15,210 nucleotides of DNA from NCBI GenBank assembly GCA_037176845.1, contig JAYKXP010000388.1:1-15210 (forward strand), in the 5' to 3' direction. Of this stretch, positions 9,945 through 15,210 are shown piece by piece; position 1 is the first letter of the stretch, and every line of letters starts with the position of its first letter. Position numbers and translations under genes: made by a program. Source of the DNA: Paramarasmius palmivorus (Eukaryota > Basidiomycota > Agaricomycetes > Agaricales > Marasmiaceae). Below the pieces are notes generated by a model. That model saw nothing but the letters and a program-made list of their open reading frames with translations, did not search any database and had not been told where the DNA came from.

Positions 9945-11438
9945 ATGTCTACTACTACTGCCTCCCACAGCCCAACCTGTCTTCAGGACATCATCCAAGC
10001 GAGAAGGGTTCAGAATTTGGAAGAATTGCGTCTCTTATTGTCCTGCAGACGCTGGACTGACGATTTTGCTGTCATTGGAAGATGCTTGTATACCTACCGT
10101 CGTACAGCTCTTGCATTCCGTGCGTGTATCGTTCCTCTATCTGTTAAGGTTTATCTGACAATGTGAAAAGGAAGGTCTTCCGGCGGCGACAAATTTGTCA
10201 GTTGACGAGAACTATCAAAGGCGCTGCATGAAAGCACTCCGTGCAGTTGTCAAGAAATATAAAATCTTGCCACCATCGCTCATGAAAACCGTCACTCGGG
10301 AAGGCGAGTATCCTCTAGGTGGAGGCGGGTTCGCAGTACGTGATCACCCATCATAAGCTCGGAGAAAAATGAATGACTCTCACGTAGGATATCTGGAAAG
10401 GTCAATGTGACAACCAGGTCGTTTGTCTGAAAGTTTTGAGGTTTTATGTCGAGGCCAACCAGAAAAAAAAGGAGAGCGCTGTCTCAGTGAGCCTGGCTGT
10501 TGGTAATGGTATCTGGCTACCCGACGCTGATTGATTCCTGCAGGCCTTTTGTCAAGAGGCCATGGTGTGGACGCATCTCTGCCATCCGAATATACTCCCA
10601 TGTCTTGGCGTCAATACAGAAGTTTTTCATCCTGCATGTTGCCTCATTTCACCGTGGATGGTGAACGGAGATGTGATTACATTCTTAGAAAGGAATCCTA
10701 GTCATGATAGCTGAAAACGGTTTTGTGTCTTAACACTTGCGACGTTCTTATTCACGGCTTATGCTTTACCTTGCATAGATTTTCGAGATAGCATCTGGTT
10801 TGGCCTATCTCCATTCGTTACGTCCGGTGGTGATACATGGCGATATAAAGGGTGTGCGTCACTGCGTGTTCATTGCTACACCAGATCTGCCATACCTTCT
10901 TACTGAGCATTTCACTTAGATCAATATACTTGTTGACGAGTATCATAACTGTCGCCTTGCAGATTTTGGTCTGGCTGCGGTGTTGGAGACTCAAGTGGTC
11001 AAGAACGTGACGAGCGGGGCAGTCCGCGGATCTGTACATTGGATGGCTCCGGAACTTTTCATGTCTAGCTCGTCGGTCAGCGATAAGCGTCCCGCAGATA
11101 TTTACGCCTATGGTTGTACCGTATTTGAGGTGGGTCATATACTTCGTACACCGTATCTGAACCCTAGTCCGAGTCTTACGCAAACACAGATCATGACTGG
11201 TCATCCGCCATTTTCAAATTTCAATGACTACCAAGTCATACTTGAAGTCTTGAAAGGAACACGACCTCCCAAACCAACTTTTAGCTGGTTTTTAGGTAAT
11301 GTATGGGACTTGGTCGAGAGTTGTTGGCACTCCGACTCTGGGAAACGACCTTGTGCTGTAGAGATAGAACAAGGTCTCGAACGGCTGTTGTCTCTTCGCG
11401 ACGAGGAGTCAAAGTGTGTAGGTGACGTACCATCATGA
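9945..11438 (+). pseudogene. TKL-like kinase copy C with two frame breaks
   Basis: The exon chain parallels kinases A and B: exon ending 10119, then 10171-10335, 10388-10486, 10544-10719, 10779-10853, 10920-11129 and 11190-11438. Motifs present are GGGGFA then DIWKG, VCLKV, FCQEAM, HGDIKGINIL, DFG, WMAPE and KRPCA. Two breaks are visible. First, between about 10035 and 10060 the frame moves from LEELRLLLS to DAGLTILLSLEDACIP, where A and B are continuous. Second, the exon at 10544 is 176 nt where copy B has 177; the loss of one base near 10710 makes TGA at 10712-10714. The acceptor before 10171 is AAG rather than YAG, and the donor after 10719 is GTTTTG; both are weak. The last intron (11130-11189) is 60 nt and stop-free. 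The ATG at 9945 (MSTTTASHS, compare MSTNTPSLS of copy B) is a plausible native start, but the frame is also open upstream into the HeH-type segment. If the breaks are sequencing errors this would be a functional kinase. Confidence 0.75.
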
Positions 11439-12262
11439 TACACAGATAACGACGTCGCAATAGCCTGAACACCGACACGTGAGTAAAGGCAAGCTCGGTA
11501 GGAGATGTGGAGGCTGAGCTGGTCAGTTTAGGTGTACGGTTGGCCTTCAAGTTGAATGAAGGTTTGTAGTACGAAGATCTTGCGTTGCAATCAGGAGCGC
11601 GTTTGGGTCAGGGAGATGTAGCGAGGCGACATAGAAGTGAATTAATAGGTCAAAGGGGAAATCGGTCTAAAGTCGATGGTAAACCTATAGAGCTCTGGCT
11701 ATAGATATCGCGAAGATAACTCCAACAGACTGGGTTGGATCAAACTGATGTATCATAACTGGCGAATACATATATTCTGACATTCTACATTCTACACTAC
11801 CTATGAGTTTACACGTCACACGGATTCTGAACCTAAACATTATCTTCCCAATCATCCGGGACATCTGCATGGTCGTGAGCTTGGGCCAAACTCAAGCCAA
11901 ACTTGGCCGAAAGTGCTCCATCGAACCCAAGGAACTTACGTAACCAGAGTAGTGGTTGATGCTCCGCCGCGACCTCACAACTTTACCAAAACTTTGCTCA
12001 ACGTGTTAAAGGGGACTGTGGATGCAGAGGGCATCTGGTGTGTGTTGAAATACTTTATGCTTTGACTCAACACTTATTCCAAGTCACAACAGGCTCTCCA
12101 ATCGTTCTTGGAAGTCGTCGTTTTGTGCCAACGTCACATCGTTTTCTTGCATCATTAGGAGCCATCCCAAGGACATGAAAGGGCTGTCGGATAGTTTCCT
12201 TCTCAAATACTATCGGACGAATCAAAAGGATTCCATCGAGCCCATCTGTTCGTACCACCCAG
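11439..12262. other. intergenic region, no supportable gene
   Basis: About 820 bp lie between kinase copy C and the recognisable FunK1 relic. Frames are interrupted by frequent stops. Short stretches around 12080-12175 (SPIVLGSRRFVPTSHRFLAS in one frame) are compatible with decayed sequence of the following FunK1 gene, but I cannot align them to the kinase N-lobe with confidence. A T-rich and A-rich block near 11750-11850 may be 3' flank. Confidence 0.4.
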
Positions 12263-13777
12263 TTGACCTCGATGACCGTATATGTTCCCTCCACCTATCG
12301 AGAAACCCGGCAGTCGTGGCCGCAGGGTATTACCTTCAGCGAACCACCAACAGCACCAGACTACTTCAAGTGTCTCGGCGCCTTTGGCGAGTCCAAGTCC
12401 CTTATTCATGCCAATAGTAGCTGGGAGATATGCGAAGTGATTGCTCATGCAGCGGTTGGTACGGCTTCAACTTCCTCACTGTATTCCAATGAGCCTCTCG
12501 TTGACACACGCATGCTTCACAGGTTAGTTGAACTACTATAGAAACGGTTACTTGCACAGAGATGTCAGTATACGGAATATCCTTTGTTTGAAGCGGCCGA
12601 GAACGATGAAACCATTCAAGATCTCTATCCCCACTTGTGACGACCCTATGGACATGGATTCGGAACTAGCGCTTGCCTCGGATATGCAAAAAACACCAAT
12701 AGACGGGAACGAGCTGATCGTGGAGGTAGTAGAGGAGAACTTGAAGGGCGCTCTGCTGGAACCTGCTTCAAGGTTGCCACCAACGGCTCCGAATACCAGC
12801 TCGCAAGGTGCAGCCGCAGTCGCTGAACGGATCAAATGGGCCTGCCCCAAGATGCTTGAATACGCTCAAAGGGTCGAAGAGGCGCTTTTGCGATTAGGAG
12901 CCACTGATCAAGGCAGCGGAATCTTGACGGATGGAGATATGGCAGTCGAGTGGAAGTTCTACTTCGACAACGCTCATGCTTCACATACGAAATCGGTAAA
13001 TGGTGCTGCTCATTGCATCCTGCGTCTGCTGATTGTCTTCCCAGAGAGCTCCGGAGTTTATGTCTATTGACCTTCATTGTGCGATGGAGAATGCAAACCC
13101 GTACCTGCAGTCGCCTGTAGATGACCTTCACTCATTCTTCTGGGTCGCCATGTGGGGCAGTTATGTTCAACTCAAAGAATACTCTGCGGTCGAGGCATGA
13201 ACGAAGATGGCAAGAAGGACTTACCGCTAAAGCGGGCGACAGAATTCTAGTTCCAAGAAATATGAAGACTTACCGCGACGGTTCAGATCATAGTCCCATT
13301 TTCAAGCAGATGGTTCGCGTCTTGCTTGAGTGGTATCAGGTTATAGAGAAGTTGACTACGGACTGGCAGGATGTGACGCTGGACAGGAAATATTGCAACA
13401 TTTCAGACGACGAATGGTATCTGCCTCGCTTCCATGTATATGCTTATCGTGGTATAGCCGAGCTTTTGGAGCTTATGCTCAAGCACCAACCGACTTTATC
13501 ATGGACCATTTTCGTCTACAGCGTGAAGATAGCCATATTCAGCGCTGGCGCGCTTTCACAGCGGACAACTCGGCTTATTCCTCATATCACAATAGTATGG
13601 CATATCATAGTCATATGGTGGTACCTTCGAACAACTGTACGACGTTATGTGAATCTGATCCCTCGGGTTCCTGGGCGTCTTACCAGACGCGATGGGTCAC
13701 TCGTTTCTAAATACTTCCGGACCACGAAGAAAGACATATCATGTTCAGGCTCGTCGTTATGCCGTCCCAGTTTCTGA
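12263..13777 (+). pseudogene. FunK1-type fungal kinase relic
   Basis: Segments read SSWEICEVIAHAAVG (to 12458), then after intron 12459-12522 YYRNGYLHRDVSIRNILC (from 12523), later TDGDMAVEWKFYF. After intron 12996-13044 the exon starting at 13045 reads APEFMSIDL and SPVDDLHSFFWVAMW, then EWYQVIEKL and HVYAYRGIAELLELMLKHQP. This is the order of the FunK1 family (fungal-specific kinase-like proteins; HRDxSxxNIL catalytic loop, DGDMA in place of DFG). An insert of about 80 residues between these motifs is Ser/Pro/Ala-rich. Two lesions are visible: TAG at 12525-12527, exactly where family members carry Trp before LN, and an extra G in the G4 run at 13154-13157 that shifts the frame between FFWVAMW and AVMFNSKNTLR. 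No Gly-rich loop or VAIK lysine was found upstream. The 3' end is uncertain; homology fades after about 13500 and the frame stops at 13777. Confidence 0.7.
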
Positions 13778-14153
13778 CATTCAGCTAGAAAAACCAGACA
13801 CGAAGACACCCTTTCGGTTGAAGCTTGAAGCTTGAAGGTTGGGCAATGGGGAGCGCTCAGTGAGCGAGCCACGTGATGCGGACATTTGGCGTGCCGAATA
13901 TCCGACTCCACTTCCTCTGATTCCATTTCTTCCATGACACTGAGAGATGTCTCGGCGTGTAAGTAATGATTAATGATCCCTGAAGCACGGCGATACTTTA
14001 AATAACTTCTGCAGTTCCTCCAAATAGCCTCCGGAGGCCTTCAGCTAATCCAACCAATTTCTTCCCTTCGCAGCTACCTTCACTATCTCTGCAGGATTCT
14101 CTTCCCCAACGTCACAAGATTCAGGCAATTCCAAACAAACGATTCCAAGTGCT
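13778..14153. other. intergenic region with short repeat and possible upstream exon
   Basis: This region holds the likely promoter of the gene starting at 14154. A consensus GTAAGT donor at 13959 follows an ATG at 13934 (ATGACACTGAGAG), and pyrimidine-rich CAG acceptors lie near 14013 and 14074, so a short 5' exon or 5'-UTR intron is possible. No other coding signal is supportable. Confidence 0.4.
13818..13838. repeat. three tandem 7-mers TTGAAGC/TTGAAGC/TTGAAGG
   Basis: Two identical 7-bp units are followed by a third with one substitution. The repeat sits about 40 bp after the end of the FunK1 open frame. It is short and of unknown meaning. Confidence 0.8.
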
Positions 14154-15210
14154 ATGTCAGCTATCGAGATATCGGCAATGACGCTGCAGTCGCTAAAGGA
14201 TGTAGGAGAACTTGTCCCAGGAGCCAGAGCGATAGTATCGCTAGCTTTGGAAATACACGGAGCCATTCAGGTCGGCTTCCGATCTTTATCTTTAACGTAT
14301 TGGTTAATGACAGCTCTCTTTAGAATTCACGAGGGAACACAGAGGCTAAACGTCTAGGAAACGATGTTGTCGCTGTCGCTGCTGCAGTAACGGATCAATT
14401 TAAGAAAATAGAGGGATATGGGCAAACAGTGCCTTCTCCGCTGCAAGAACATGCAAAAACACTTAAAAGGTGAGCTTATAGCGAATGCCGCCACTACAAT
14501 TGTCATGGATCCATGCAGGACACTCGAGGAGATCCACGATTTCGTTAATACAAGCAGCCAGCGAAACTGTCTCATGCGTATATTATTTTCAAGATCAGAT
14601 AAGAAAGCCATCCAGAAACACAGAGAACAACTACAGCAGGCAATAGGTCTTTTCGGCGTGCGTTCTGTTCGTCCTCAGCTCTAACAGACTAACATCACCT
14701 CATCTTTTCTCTAGGTGCAATCACATCTCGAACTTCGTGCTATCTTGGATCGGGTGGAAAGTCACCTACTCAAACAAATGTCATCAGAAACTGTTGAGCC
14801 AACAGGCGAAATCCCGACCGTCGATTCTCCAGCCGCAGACATTTCAACGTTCGCGCCCAGCGAAACTGCCAACGGAATCTCCGGGCCTGGTTTCTGCCAT
14901 GACCCCTCCAGCTTATCTCCGCCACCAAATTCAACTTGCACCTCACCAGCTGTCACATCGAGTTCTTCCTCCCCTGCGTTCTTCAGTAATTCACAAGCTT
15001 CTATTACCGGAAACGTCACTTTCAACAGCGTTTCTGGGGATCAAAATATCACCACCAATAACGTCAATAACTCGAACGTGAATACTGGGAATATCTACCA
15101 TAGGGATCAGACGATAACTTCTCACGCCTATAGTCCTAATCCAGAGGCACTGACGTCCTGCCTGGCTGGTCTGGATGGGATTCAAGATACGGTCCATGGG
15201 GGAGTAACAC
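14154..15210 (+). CDS. 5' part of a gene for a helical-bundle protein, NLR-like candidate (partial)
   Basis: Exons are 14154-14270, 14324-14469, 14519-14657 and 14715 to beyond the window edge. Introns are 53, 49 and 57 nt; the first has a weak GTCGGC donor, the others are canonical, and the frame closes across all three. Residues 9-150 are predicted helical: TLQSLKDVGELVPGARAIV, then DVVAVAAAVTDQFKKIE, TLEEIHDFVN, and a long helix KKAIQKHREQLQQAIGLFG to ILDRVESHLLKQ. The pattern resembles four-helix-bundle N-terminal domains (MLKL-NTD/HeLo-like) found on agaricomycete NACHT or repeat proteins. After a Ser/Pro/Thr-rich linker (about 155-230) comes an Asn/Gly/Thr-rich segment (GNVTFNSVSGDQNITTNN, about 233-262), then the start of another region (PEALTSCLAGLDGIQ). 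A NACHT or other core domain would be expected downstream but is not in view. The ATG at 14154 is the first in this frame; the second Met (residue 9) could also serve. No signal peptide. I infer a cytosolic non-self recognition or cell-death role, unproven. Confidence 0.6.

Noticed and set aside
11228..11550. Minus-strand ORFs of 71 and 89 codons
   Set aside because: They overlap the last exon of kinase copy C, whose kinase motifs are unmistakable on the plus strand.
14045..14266. Minus-strand ORF of 73 codons
   Set aside because: It is antisense to exon 1 of the helical-bundle gene, which is supported by three consistent downstream splice junctions.
1..15210. CRISPR arrays, prokaryotic operons, insertion sequences or LTR ends
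   Set aside because: No regularly spaced repeats, terminal inverted repeats or transposase/reverse-transcriptase motifs were seen; the intron-rich genes are eukaryotic.

Overview
The window looks like nuclear DNA of a filamentous basidiomycete, most likely an agaricomycete. The evidence is: many short GT-AG introns (about 47-107 nt, mostly 49-66) with CTRAC-like branch sites; compact gene spacing; paralogous TKL-type serine/threonine kinases with the HGDIKGANIL catalytic loop; a FunK1-type fungal kinase relic; and an N-terminal helical plus Asn/Gly-rich architecture familiar from agaricomycete NLR-like proteins. The species cannot be named from the sequence. All gene models are hand-spliced from homology between copies, reading-frame continuity and splice signals.

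Layout. 1-608: a possible 52-codon minus-strand ORF, otherwise nothing supportable. 609-2438 (+): a five-exon, 539-residue protein of unknown function with a disordered, acidic C-terminus. 2504-4144 (+) and 5996-4309 (-): two intact TKL-like kinases (A, eight exons, 397 aa; B, seven exons, 451 aa), arranged tail to tail and only 164 bp apart. Every intron in both is phase 0, and most exon borders match. 7811-6733 (-): a basic, proline-rich, probably nuclear disordered protein whose exon junction is ambiguous. 7812-8978: mostly non-coding, with one tryptophan-rich mini-ORF.

8979-11438 (+) is the most unusual part. A degraded copy of the N-terminal half of a Src1/Heh1/MAN1-type inner-nuclear-membrane protein (HeH DNA-binding domain plus basic serine-rich linker) runs, in one open frame at the junction, into a third TKL kinase copy (C). 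The segment carries at least three reading-frame breaks: one in the HeH part, one in kinase exon 1 and one in kinase exon 4. It is either a chimeric pseudogene or a young fusion with sequence errors. 12263-13777 (+): a FunK1 kinase relic lacking a recognisable N-lobe, with a Trp-to-stop change and a one-base insertion in a G run. 14154-15210 (+, running off the window): the 5' part of a four-or-more-exon gene encoding a predicted helical bundle, a Ser/Pro linker and an Asn/Gly-rich segment. It is a candidate NLR-like or cell-death-type protein whose core domain lies outside the window.

Together the region reads as a fast-evolving accessory stretch: kinase duplication in both orientations, a chimeric duplication with a nuclear-envelope gene fragment, decayed kinases and a possible innate-immunity-like gene. 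No operon logic applies, and functional coupling between neighbours is unproven.
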